Source: Crateriforma sp964453205 (lineage in GTDB: Bacteria > Planctomycetota > Planctomycetia > Pirellulales > Pirellulaceae). Taken from it: a stretch of 5,329 bases of DNA. The stretch is from the NCBI GenBank assembly GCA_964453205.1, contig CAYVRC010000247.1:1-5329 (forward strand), written 5' to 3'. The position numbers and the translations under genes are program-made. Positions 1 through 5,329 of the stretch are shown in pieces. Positions within the stretch are counted from its first letter, which is position 1. The number at the start of each line of letters is the position of its first letter. Under the pieces are notes generated by a model. That model saw only the letters and a program-made list of their open reading frames with translations. It was not told the origin of the DNA and did no database searches.

Positions 1-1520
1 CCAAAGACGCCGCCCAACAGGTCATGCACGACCGCGCCGCTGCTGGCCAAGATCAGGCCGCTGACCGTCCCCAGCACAGTGGTAAAGTCGATCGCGGAAA
101 TGATGGCGAACAACCAATCGTTGATGCTCCGCGCCAGCAGCGGCGCGGCCATGTTGTTGTCCGTCAAATCCATCGCCCCGCTGGTCATCGCCCCCAACCC
201 CAGATACAGCGTCAGCACGTAAAAAAATCCGATGCTGGCGATCCCCACGATCGTGCTTTTGCGGGCCGCCGCCCCGTCTTTGACCGTGTAATAGCGGATC
301 AAGATGTGCGGCAGTGAGGCGGTGCCGCAAAACAACGCCAGCATCAAAGACAAAAAATTGATCTTGCCGGTCCAATTGTCGCCGCGAATGCCGGCGAACC
401 GGGGATGCTCACCGGGACGAAGGATTTGCGACCCCGGCGTGGGATCGGGGTAGTAAACCGTCACGAGGTTGCCGTCGCCGCGATCGAACGCCGTCTTCTT
501 CCACAAGGTGATCTCGCTGCCCTGGATCGTCGATAAGTAAGTGATCGGATTCAGTGGGCCGGTCTGGGACTCGCCCCCGGGCAACCGGCTGACGTAACCG
601 GCGCGCAGCAATTCCCTCTGCCCCCGGCCACGGCCCAGCGGAGCCCCATCGACGAAGGTGGTCCCGTCGACCGCGGTGACCGACTGGGCCTGCCGGAGTT
701 CAAAACCTTGGTCACTTTCGACTTTCAAAAAAACGTCATAACCCGCGCCGTCATCCCGCCGGAGTCGCACGAATTCGGAGTGGTCCGCCCAGCCCGACTC
801 GTCGCCCTCCGGTGCAACGACTTGTCGGCCGCCGAACTCGGTCGCCGAATCGATCTCGTCTTTCGCGATCCCCTCGATGACTTGCAAGCCACCTTCGTCG
901 ACCTTCAGGCCACGCGAAAGCACGATCACGACGAGGACCGTGCTGAAGACCACCAGCAACGATCCTTTCAAGAATTGCACCCACGTCGTGCTGACCATTC
1001 CCGCGGTGACCACGATCGTGATCACGACCAAGCCGACGATCACGACGCCGGCCCAGTGCGGCAGGCCCAGCAGGGGTTGGATCAAAACCCCCGCGCCGAC
1101 CATCTGGGGAATCAGGTAGAAGATGCTGACCACCAAGGTGCTGACGCCGGCGGCGGCTTTGATCCCGCGTGAATTGAACTTGGCATCGAGCGCGTCGGCG
1201 AACGTGAACTTGCCCAGACGCTTCATCGGCTCGGCGATCACGAACAAGGCAACGATCCAACCGGCCAAGTAGCCGATCGAATACAAAAAACCGTCGTACC
1301 CGTAAGCCGCGATCATGCCGCAGATGCCCAGGAACGACGCGGCGGACAGGTAGTCGCCGGCAAACGCGATCCCGTTGACCCCCCAAGGGATCTGGCCGTG
1401 TGCGGCAAAGTAACCTTCGGATGACTTTGCTTTGCGTCCCAGAAAGAAGCTCAGACCCACCGTCGCGATGACAAAGATGACGAACGCGACGACGGCCGAC
1501 CAAGATGCGTCGTAAATCAC
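1..1520 (-). CDS. actP: Cation/acetate symporter, ActP-like (SSS family), C-terminus cut by window edge
   Basis: Secondary transporter of the sodium:solute symporter family, inner membrane, probably importing acetate or a related monocarboxylate with Na+ or H+. About 507 residues are visible. Family signatures read directly: AGDYLSAASFLG (residues 54-65), YDGFLYSIGYLAGW (75-88), IPQMVGAGVLI (137-147), STTWVQFLKG (177-186), FCGTASLPHILIRYYTV (397-413) and SSGAVVHDLL (493-502), closely matching E. coli ActP as I remember it. Hydrophobic helices fall near residues 8-27, 48-70, 80-97, 125-145, 155-175, 184-202, 387-408, 422-446 and 469-492. The loop at 203-386 is about 140 residues longer than the matching E. 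coli loop. The start is GTG at 1520-1518, overlapping the DUF485 stop as GTGA, with GGAG seven bases upstream. No cleavable signal peptide is seen, unlike E. coli ActP. The final helices lie beyond the left edge. Family assignment is firm; the substrate is inferred. Confidence 0.93.
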   Translation of the reverse strand, partial: MIYDASWSAVVAFVIFVIATVGLSFFLGRKAKSSEGYFAAHGQIPWGVNGIAFAGDYLSAASFLGICGMIAAYGYDGFLYSIGYLAGWIVALFVIAEPMKRLGKFTFADALDAKFNSRGIKAAAGVSTLVVSIFYLIPQMVGAGVLIQPLLGLPHWAGVVIVGLVVITIVVTAGMVSTTWVQFLKGSLLVVFSTVLVVIVLSRGLKVDEGGLQVIEGIAKDEIDSATEFGGRQVVAPEGDESGWADHSEFVRLRRDDGAGYDVFLKVESDQGFELRQAQSVTAVDGTTFVDGAPLGRGRGQRELLRAGYVSRLPGGESQTGPLNPITYLSTIQGSEITLWKKTAFDRGDGNLVTVYYPDPTPGSQILRPGEHPRFAGIRGDNWTGKINFLSLMLALFCGTASLPHILIRYYTVKDGAAARKSTIVGIASIGFFYVLTLYLGLGAMTSGAMDLTDNNMAAPLLARSINDWLFAIISAIDFTTVLGTVSGLILASSGAVVHDLLGGVF

Positions 1521-1789
1521 TGGCCGTCTCCGATCCGACGCTCGGATTTCGCCGACGGTTCCCGCTTGCAAAGCACTCCGTAAACCAGCGCCAGCAAGAA
1601 CGCGGCGAAAATCAGACCGAAACCGTAGACGACCGCCAGATTCAATCCGGCCCACACGATTTGTTCCATCGCCGACGGGGCGAAGGCGTTGGTCAGCACG
1701 AAACCGGCGTACAGGAGCAGGTAAGCTGCGAACAAAAACAAACCCAACTTCGCGTTGGACTTTTCGGCAGCGGACAACGGTTTGGACAT
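1517..1789 (-). CDS. DUF485 family membrane protein (YjcH-like), partner of the symporter
   Basis: Small inner-membrane protein of 90 residues with two predicted helices, LGLFLFAAYLLLYAGFVLTN and, after a short loop, VYGFGLIFAAFLLALVYGVL, followed by a charged cytoplasmic tail. The segment YAGFVLTNAFAP resembles the first helix of E. coli YjcH (DUF485), which is encoded directly upstream of actP. Here too the gene precedes an ActP-type symporter and shares a 4-base GTGA overlap with it, so the two are almost certainly co-translated. The family's molecular role is not established; a small accessory subunit of the symporter is the usual suggestion. I chose ATG at 1789 because a GAAAG sequence lies a suitable distance upstream and the conserved part begins soon after. 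A TTG at 1831 would add 14 residues and has only a short GGA upstream. Confidence 0.85.
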   Translation of the reverse strand: MSKPLSAAEKSNAKLGLFLFAAYLLLYAGFVLTNAFAPSAMEQIVWAGLNLAVVYGFGLIFAAFLLALVYGVLCKREPSAKSERRIGDGQ

Positions 1790-1939
1790 CAACGAGCTTT
1801 CGAGATTCGGATCAGCAGACGCGAACGCCAAGTTCTATCCGAAAATCAATCCGTGGTGTTCCGCACCCCTCGCCTCGATTGCGTTTCGGTCAAGCATCGC
1901 TCCATGTGCCGACGTCTTTCCCGCCTCGAACAAAGCCGA

Positions 1940-2356
1940 TCAAAAACTCCAGTAGACCGGCACACCATAGGGTCCGGGTCGGAGCGTGCTGCCGTAGTGA
2001 GGAAACGCGGGATGGCCGAAACGGCTATCGCTGGGCGGAGGAATGACGTAAGGCCGCATCGGCACGACCTCGGGCACCACGACAGGTCGCACCGCGGTGC
2101 GTGTCGTCGACGGGCGATACCGGATCACGTGTTGCGGCGGCGAACCGCTGCGACGGACCAACACGTGTTGCTTGACCAGGGGAGTCCGATACGCGACACG
2201 GACCGCACGCACCGTGGGAACGATGCCGACGGGCGTCGGATACGGTGGCACATGACGCGACGTTCCGAACAACGGGTTCGTCGCCTGGGCCGTTCCGGCG
2301 AAACACGCCAAAGCCGCGATCACGAACAATACAAAGCCCTTTTTCAATCTGATCAT
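1940..2356 (-). CDS. Small secreted basic proline-rich protein, family unknown
   Basis: I do not recognise this 138-residue protein. It opens with a standard Sec signal peptide: MIRLKK, a hydrophobic core (GFVLFVIAALACFAG) and a likely signal peptidase I site after AQA (residue 25). The mature part of about 113 residues has roughly 22 prolines and 13 arginines but only one Glu and one Asp, so it is strongly basic. It contains repeated Val-Pro/Arg-Pro dipeptides and ends in an aromatic tail, GVPVYWSF. There are no cysteines after the signal and no further membrane segment. Cys18 is in a poor lipobox context (ALAC), so a lipoprotein is less likely. The start at 2356 is preferred over ATG at 2362 because AGGAG at 2369-2365 lies 8 bases before it and only 2 before the other. 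Small Pro/Arg-rich exported proteins are common in planctomycetes; a cell-envelope role is a guess. Confidence 0.72.
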   Translation of the reverse strand: MIRLKKGFVLFVIAALACFAGTAQATNPLFGTSRHVPPYPTPVGIVPTVRAVRVAYRTPLVKQHVLVRRSGSPPQHVIRYRPSTTRTAVRPVVVPEVVPMRPYVIPPPSDSRFGHPAFPHYGSTLRPGPYGVPVYWSF

Positions 2357-2364
2357 CGCCATTT

Positions 2365-2369
2365 CTCCT
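2365..2369 (-). promoter_or_regulatory. Strong Shine-Dalgarno site deciding the start at 2356
   Basis: AGGAG lies 8 bases before ATG 2356 but only 2 before the upstream in-frame ATG at 2362, so it favours the second ATG, which gives the signal peptide MIRLKK. Confidence 0.65.
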
Positions 2370-2391
2370 GTAAGTCAGGCTCCCATTTCCA

Positions 2392-2397
2392 AGTATA
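2392..2397 (-). promoter_or_regulatory. Candidate -10 box for the small secreted protein gene
   Basis: TATACT matches the sigma-70 -10 consensus at five of six positions and lies about 35 bases before the start codon at 2356, right after the T-run that appears to end msrA. No -35 element is recognisable at 16-18 bases upstream, so the call is tentative. Confidence 0.3.
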
Positions 2398-2400
2398 ACG

Positions 2401-2442
2401 AAAAAACTCGGCGGGCCGGCCAGGGTCGACCGTCACCGGTCG
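2401..2442 (-). terminator. Probable msrA terminator region
   Basis: Directly after the msrA TGA the minus strand holds a perfect 6-bp hairpin, CGACCG-GTGA-CGGTCG (2442-2427). A second, weaker GC stem (GGC-CGGCCC-GCC, 2421-2410) follows, then three bases and six Ts (2406-2401). The T-run after GC-rich dyads fits an intrinsic terminator, although the stem next to the Ts is short. Confidence 0.45.
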
Positions 2443-3096
2443 TCATTCGGTCACTTCGGCGCGACGCGGCAACACCCAATTCGGTCGCGGAAAGTGACAG
2501 GTGTATCCGCCGGGATTGCGGACCAAGTAGTCCTGATGTTCGGGTTCGGCTTCCCAAAAATCGCTCGCCGGTTCGACTTCCGTGACGACTTTGCCCGGCC
2601 AAATTCCCGACGCGTTGACGTCGGCGATCGTATCCAGGGCGATGCGTTTCTGTTCCTCGCTGGTGTAATAGATCGCCGAACGATACGACATGCCGCGATC
2701 GTTGCCTTGGCGATTGAGCGTCGTCGGGTCATGGACTTGAAAAAAGAACTCCAGCATCTTTCGGTAGTCGGTTTTGGTCGGATCGAAGAGCACTTCGATC
2801 GCTTCGGCATGAGTCCCATGATGACGATAAGTCGCGTTGGGAACATCACCGCCGGTGTAGCCGACACGTGTCGACACGACACCGGGTTGCTTGCGAAACA
2901 AGTCTTCCATGCCCCAAAAACATCCGCCCGCCAATACGGCTCGCTCGGTCATCACTTGGTTTCCTTTCGGATTGAGTTGCACGGGATCAACGCTCTGTTC
3001 GGGTGACTCCGTGGGGCCGAGCGTCGGAACGATTGCCAAGCCGGCCAACGCCAAGGCCGGCACGAGTAGCCACCATGTTTTCGAACGAAACTTCAT
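2443..3096 (-). CDS. msrA: Peptide-methionine (S)-S-oxide reductase MsrA, exported or membrane-anchored form
   Basis: Repairs oxidised proteins by reducing the S epimer of methionine sulfoxide back to methionine. The 217-residue product carries the catalytic motif GGCFWG (Cys59), the family segment HGTHAEAIEVLFDP (93-106), EHQDYL (186-191) and GGYTCHF (196-202), whose Cys200 is the likely resolving cysteine. These are the only two cysteines. An N-terminal extension, MKFRSKTWWLLVPALALAGL and onward, is a basic-hydrophobic signal or anchor, so the enzyme should act outside the cytoplasm; no clear peptidase site is visible, so it may stay tethered. The start at 3096 has AGGGA five bases upstream. 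A second start, ATG at 2952 (Met49), sits just before the catalytic domain and has AAGGA nine bases upstream, which would yield a 169-residue cytosolic form of usual MsrA length. No msrB is adjacent. Confidence 0.95.
   Translation of the reverse strand: MKFRSKTWWLLVPALALAGLAIVPTLGPTESPEQSVDPVQLNPKGNQVMTERAVLAGGCFWGMEDLFRKQPGVVSTRVGYTGGDVPNATYRHHGTHAEAIEVLFDPTKTDYRKMLEFFFQVHDPTTLNRQGNDRGMSYRSAIYYTSEEQKRIALDTIADVNASGIWPGKVVTEVEPASDFWEAEPEHQDYLVRNPGGYTCHFPRPNWVLPRRAEVTE
2962..2966 (-). promoter_or_regulatory. Internal ribosome binding site within msrA
   Basis: AAGGA lies nine bases before ATG 2952 (Met49 of the long form), just ahead of the catalytic GGCFWG. It is as good a site as the one at the upstream start (AGGGA at 3106-3102, spacing five). 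It suggests a second, leaderless cytosolic MsrA product, though AAAGGA also simply encodes Lys-Gly. Confidence 0.45.
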
Positions 3097-3135
3097 CCTG
3101 ATCCCTTATTCGTTGACGATTCCGACGTGCCCCGA

Positions 3136-3155
3136 ACGGCGTCCGGTTCCGCCGT
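3136..3155 (-). repeat. GC-rich hairpin upstream of msrA
   Basis: ACGGCG and CGCCGT are perfect 6-bp arms around an 8-base loop, about 40 bases before the msrA start and so probably in its leader RNA. It does not cover the ribosome binding site at 3102-3106. A regulatory role is not shown. Confidence 0.4.
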
Positions 3156-3186
3156 CTCTATGTTGCATCCTAGCCTTTCGCCAAGC

Positions 3187-3217
3187 TTTCAGCGAATACC
3201 CTGTTTCAGCGAATACC
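3187..3217. repeat. Tandem 14-bp direct repeat
   Basis: TTTCAGCGAATACC occurs at 3187-3200 and again at 3204-3217, identical and separated by CTG, a period of 17 bp. It is the only repeat of this kind I noticed in the window. It sits about 90 bp upstream of the msrA start, and on the minus strand it ends next to TTGGCG, a weak -35-like sequence. A paired regulator site is conceivable; a chance local duplication is equally possible. Confidence 0.7.
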
Positions 3218-3271
3218 ATGCCGGTCACGCTCTGAACGCCGAAGCCCTGAGCGTCGAATTCGCGATCCGAG

Positions 3272-3293
3272 GGCGACCACTCTCCCGATCGCC
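3272..3293 (-). repeat. Stem-loop after the nucleotidyltransferase-HD gene, possible 3'-end hairpin
   Basis: On the minus strand GGCGATC pairs with GGTCGCC (7 bp including one G-U pair) around the 8-base loop GGGAGAGT. It begins two bases after the TAA stop codon. There is no T-run, so if it ends or protects the transcript it does so as a Rho-type or stabilising structure. Confidence 0.45.
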
Positions 3294-3295
3294 AC

Positions 3296-4411
3296 TTAAC
3301 CGAACATCTCGCCCAGGCTTTCGAGGTAGTCGATCGCTTGGTCGACTTCGTCCACCTGGGCTCCCGGAACCCGACCTTCACGATCGCATTGCCCCAACAG
3401 CAAGAGGTCTTCGAAATAAGGATGCTCGCTGAGTCGCCGGCGACGGCGGGCACCGATCGTGTGGTCGTGAATCTTGTGAACCTCCATGTGCCGCGCGATC
3501 AGCCAAGCGGTTCGGTCGCTGATGAAACCGTCGAGAGCCTCCAAACCCGCGGCGACGTGATCGCCCGGGTCGATGGCTTTGCCGACGTCGTGGAGCAGGG
3601 CGGCCGACAAGAATTCTTCGTCGTAGGGGGCTTCCTGTTTGGCCAACGCGAAGACCTGCAAACTGTGATACAAGGCGTCGCCCTCGGGGTGCCACTTGGG
3701 CGACTGGGCGACGTTTTCTAGCGGCAGCAACAACGCCTGATAAACCTGAAAACGGTCCGGGCTGGCGTCGATGCCGCCGAGCGTCTGCCCGAGCGATTGG
3801 CGGTCGTAGTCGTGCTCGATCATCAGCAGCTTTTCCAACTCCGGTGCAGCGATCCGTTCGATCGCTTTGCCGGTGATGCTGCTTTTGAACCGATGACCCA
3901 GCCATTTGAGTTCATAGACGGTGATTTCGACCGGGAACCGGTCCTTGACATGAACGTGGGTAAAAACGCGACTGTGGCCGTCTTTGACGACGCGTTTGCG
4001 TTCCAGTTCGCAAACGAACCCCAAGGCTTCGACCCGATCGACGACTGCGGACGGATGATTGCAGAACGCGTGCACGTCGATGTCGCTGCCCTCGCGGATG
4101 GAGCCGGTCAAGACGCTGCCGATCAGCTTGGGATGAAAGCCGTCCAGCTGTTGCAGCCACCACAGCGCCCGGATCCGCATCGCGGCCAAACGAGTCTGCT
4201 TGGCATCGACGTCGGGTTCGTGCAGCCTTGAGAGCACCTGAACCTGCTGGCGGATCTCGGCGTTGCTGGGCAAGTCACTCGGCTTGACCCAACCGCGGAC
4301 GGTCCGGCGGGCGGCTTTCTGTTTGGCCTGGTAGTACTCGGACTCTTGTCGCGAGAACATCAAACGGGCCGCCTCAAAAGCAATTTGGCGGCGTAGTTTC
4401 GAAGCAGTCAC
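3296..4411 (-). CDS. Nucleotidyltransferase-HD domain fusion protein
   Basis: Soluble protein of 371 residues joining two enzyme domains; numbering is from the GTG at 4411. An N-terminal helical region rich in Arg and Gln (1-80) is followed by a polymerase-beta-type nucleotidyltransferase core. This holds GSVLTGSIREGSDIDVHAF: the GSx10DxD pattern with Gly98-Ser99, Asp110 and Asp112, plus Glu162 in PVEITVYE as the probable third metal ligand. The HD domain follows: His249 (YHSLQVF), His274-Asp275 (LLHDVGK), His285 (GDHVAAGLEAL) and probably Asp343 (GQCDREG). This order and the HVAAGLEAL...IARHM spacing recall CCA-adding tRNA nucleotidyltransferases, but the usual CCA-enzyme GGxVRD motif is absent, so that function should not be assumed. 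The frame stays open to a TTG at 4597 and an ATG at 4525. I prefer GTG 4411 because TASKLRRQIAFEAARLM looks like a natural N-terminus and the upstream DNA is full of inverted repeats. No clear ribosome binding site precedes any of these starts. Confidence 0.82.
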   Translation of the reverse strand: MTASKLRRQIAFEAARLMFSRQESEYYQAKQKAARRTVRGWVKPSDLPSNAEIRQQVQVLSRLHEPDVDAKQTRLAAMRIRALWWLQQLDGFHPKLIGSVLTGSIREGSDIDVHAFCNHPSAVVDRVEALGFVCELERKRVVKDGHSRVFTHVHVKDRFPVEITVYELKWLGHRFKSSITGKAIERIAAPELEKLLMIEHDYDRQSLGQTLGGIDASPDRFQVYQALLLPLENVAQSPKWHPEGDALYHSLQVFALAKQEAPYDEEFLSAALLHDVGKAIDPGDHVAAGLEALDGFISDRTAWLIARHMEVHKIHDHTIGARRRRRLSEHPYFEDLLLLGQCDREGRVPGAQVDEVDQAIDYLESLGEMFG

Positions 4412-4540
4412 AAGCGGGGCCGCAGCGACGGCGACCCGGAAGAACGGGGAAGCTTGAAAGTCACCCTCGCAGACTAACCGATCGCGGCGTTTTGGCAAGC
4501 GAGTATCAGTGTCTCCGCCAAACATCTTGTTGAAGCCCCC

Positions 4541-4565
4541 CGTTGCGTGGCGCTGCCACGTAACG
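4541..4565. repeat. 25-bp interrupted palindrome
   Basis: The arms CGTT-CGTGGC and GCCACG-AACG pair as 4 bp plus 6 bp, separated by a single G/T mismatch position, around a GCT centre. As RNA on the minus strand this gives a tight hairpin with a 3-base loop. It lies in the spacer between the right-edge gene and the nucleotidyltransferase-HD gene. No T-run follows it, so it is not a standard intrinsic terminator. An operator, an mRNA-end hairpin or a small repeat element are all possible. Confidence 0.65.
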
Positions 4566-4583
4566 CCCTGCCTTCGTCCTGAT

Positions 4584-4611
4584 GTCGTTATGTCCAATCA
4601 GAATTAACGAC
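4584..4611. repeat. Inverted repeat with 7-bp arms just after a stop codon
   Basis: GTCGTTA at 4584-4590 and TAACGAC at 4605-4611 are perfect complements around a 14-base loop. The repeat begins 5 bases after the TAG that ends the right-edge gene, the usual place for an mRNA 3'-end structure. No T-run follows. Confidence 0.6.
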
Positions 4612-4615
4612 GAGC

Positions 4616-5329
4616 CTAGGGGGCCGACTCAAGAAAATTCTCGATGTCAAGCTTGATTAGATCGCTTTTCGTGAATTCGAACCCCTCGAGATCCTCGTTC
4701 ACGCTGTTCCAAACAAAATCAAAGTCGTCGGTCACCTCAAATGGGGCCATCCCGTTTCCGCTGGGATCTTTCGAACTCTGCACCTCAGTTCGACGGATGC
4801 TCTTGGGCACATTTACGGCACCAACCTGCTCCCAAGTATAAAAAGTGCGCTGGCTGACTTTAAATTTCTCCTGATTTGCGTGGCGTACACGGAGCGTCAA
4901 CGCACTGGGCATCATGGTGTCCGGTGAAAAGACCCATTCGTACGACACGTTGCCGCCGTTTGGCATCTCATTAACGTGATTGACCTGAAAGCCACCATCC
5001 AACAGCGGTCGTGATGATAGGCCAAGACGAGACGCGGTGATCGTGTCCCAATATAAAGATTCCCCCTCCGGTGTCGGACGGGTGTCAGGGAACTTTCGCA
5101 AGGTGACCGTGTCAAGTATTGGCCAGCCTGCTCTTCTGGACACAGTCAGCCATGTCTCGCGCGAGACTTCCCGGAGCGATCCCCGGTGCGTAACGAAAAA
5201 AGTCCCGTCACCCGTGGCCATGACGGCGTTAACCGATTTATTGGTAAGAATGCGATCCTCTTCAGATACTTGGTCGACCTGGTGCGACCAAATGCCCAAG
5301 TGTTGACCATGTTTCTCGTCGCTGACTAG
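4616..5329 (-). CDS. Protein of unknown family, 5' end cut by window edge
   Basis: The reading frame is open from the right edge to a TAG at 4618-4616, giving 237 visible residues; its true start lies outside the window. I do not recognise the family. The visible part is polar with alternating hydrophobic residues, suggesting a mostly beta-sheet domain. It has no membrane segment and no cysteine. Distinct stretches are GDGTFFVTHRGSLREVSRET, NVSYEWVFSPDTMMPSALTL, WEQVGAVNVPKSIRRTEVQ and an acidic C-terminus (DDFDFVWNSVNEDLEGFEF). The pattern of a YEW strand followed by an arginine-rich strand and a W..VGAVNVPKSI strand faintly recalls LolA-like carrier folds seen in exported planctomycete proteins, but this is only an impression. 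Sampled GC is near 50%, clearly below the symporter (over 60% in places). A TTG at 5299 is an internal Leu codon, not a supported start. Confidence 0.7.
   Translation of the reverse strand, partial: LVSDEKHGQHLGIWSHQVDQVSEEDRILTNKSVNAVMATGDGTFFVTHRGSLREVSRETWLTVSRRAGWPILDTVTLRKFPDTRPTPEGESLYWDTITASRLGLSSRPLLDGGFQVNHVNEMPNGGNVSYEWVFSPDTMMPSALTLRVRHANQEKFKVSQRTFYTWEQVGAVNVPKSIRRTEVQSSKDPSGNGMAPFEVTDDFDFVWNSVNEDLEGFEFTKSDLIKLDIENFLESAP

Noticed and set aside
751..1503. 250-residue minus-strand open frame
   Set aside because: It overlaps the ActP-like symporter in another frame; its translation is an arginine-rich low-complexity string typical of a high-GC shadow, while the other frame shows clear family motifs.
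1505..2398. 297-residue plus-strand open frame
   Set aside because: It runs antisense across the DUF485 gene and the secreted-protein gene, is rich in Arg, Gln and His with no recognisable domain, and has no convincing ribosome binding site.
3227..3254. Inverted repeat ACGCTC/GAGCGT with a CTTCGG centre
   Set aside because: The arms are only 6 bp with a 16-base interior that pairs poorly, and no function is suggested; too weak to list.
3106..3453. 115-residue minus-strand open frame over the end of the nucleotidyltransferase-HD gene
   Set aside because: Out-of-frame shadow overlapping a well-supported coding region, with no domain or ribosome binding site.
4471..4498. Possible sigma-70 promoter, TTGCCA-16 bp-TAGTCT, on the minus strand
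   Set aside because: The -35 is good (5 of 6) but the -10 matches at only 3 of 6 and the spacer is 16, so it is not strong enough to list as a feature.
4412..4597. 62-residue N-terminal extension of the nucleotidyltransferase-HD protein from a TTG
   Set aside because: TTG start with no ribosome binding site, sequence not resembling a domain, and the DNA contains strong inverted repeats; treated as spacer, although the ATG at 4525 cannot be fully excluded.
4541..4611. Integron attC site
   Set aside because: The palindromes after a stop codon suggested it, but no RYYYAAC/GTTRRRY core-site pair is present in either orientation.

Overview
The window looks like chromosomal DNA from a planctomycete, probably of the Rhodopirellula/Pirellulaceae type. 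This is an inference from moderate-to-high GC (near 58-62% over most genes by sample counts), the style of the proteins (a secreted MsrA, small secreted Pro/Arg-rich proteins, a nucleotidyltransferase-HD fusion) and sparse Shine-Dalgarno sites. All six genes I can support lie on the minus strand, so the window reads from right (upstream) to left (downstream). I see no rRNA, tRNA, CRISPR array, insertion sequence or transposase.

Region by region, in transcription order: (1) 5329-4616, the 3' part of an unrecognised protein gene with lower GC (about 50%), cut by the right window edge. (2) 4615-4412, a non-coding spacer with two strong inverted repeats. (3) 4411-3296, a fusion of a polymerase-beta-type nucleotidyltransferase domain and an HD phosphohydrolase domain. 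(4) 3295-3097, a spacer with several inverted repeats and a 14-bp direct repeat in tandem. (5) 3096-2443, msrA, encoding an exported or membrane-anchored methionine sulfoxide reductase A with a second well-placed internal start. (6) 2442-2363, a compact spacer with a likely terminator, a -10-like box and a strong ribosome binding site. (7) 2356-1940, a small secreted, basic, proline-rich protein of unknown role. (8) 1789-1517, a DUF485 (YjcH-like) two-helix membrane protein. (9) 1520-1, an ActP-type cation/acetate symporter that starts inside the stop of the DUF485 gene and runs off the left edge.

The DUF485 protein and the symporter form a clear translationally coupled pair, as yjcH and actP are paired in other bacteria; the pair probably takes up acetate or a similar short monocarboxylate with Na+ or H+. 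MsrA and the secreted protein both act outside the cytoplasm, but nothing in the sequence links them functionally. I found no convincing new multi-gene system. The items most worth a second look are the large extracytoplasmic insertion in the symporter, the possible dual start of msrA, the inverted-repeat cluster upstream of the nucleotidyltransferase-HD gene, and the unrecognised low-GC gene at the right edge.
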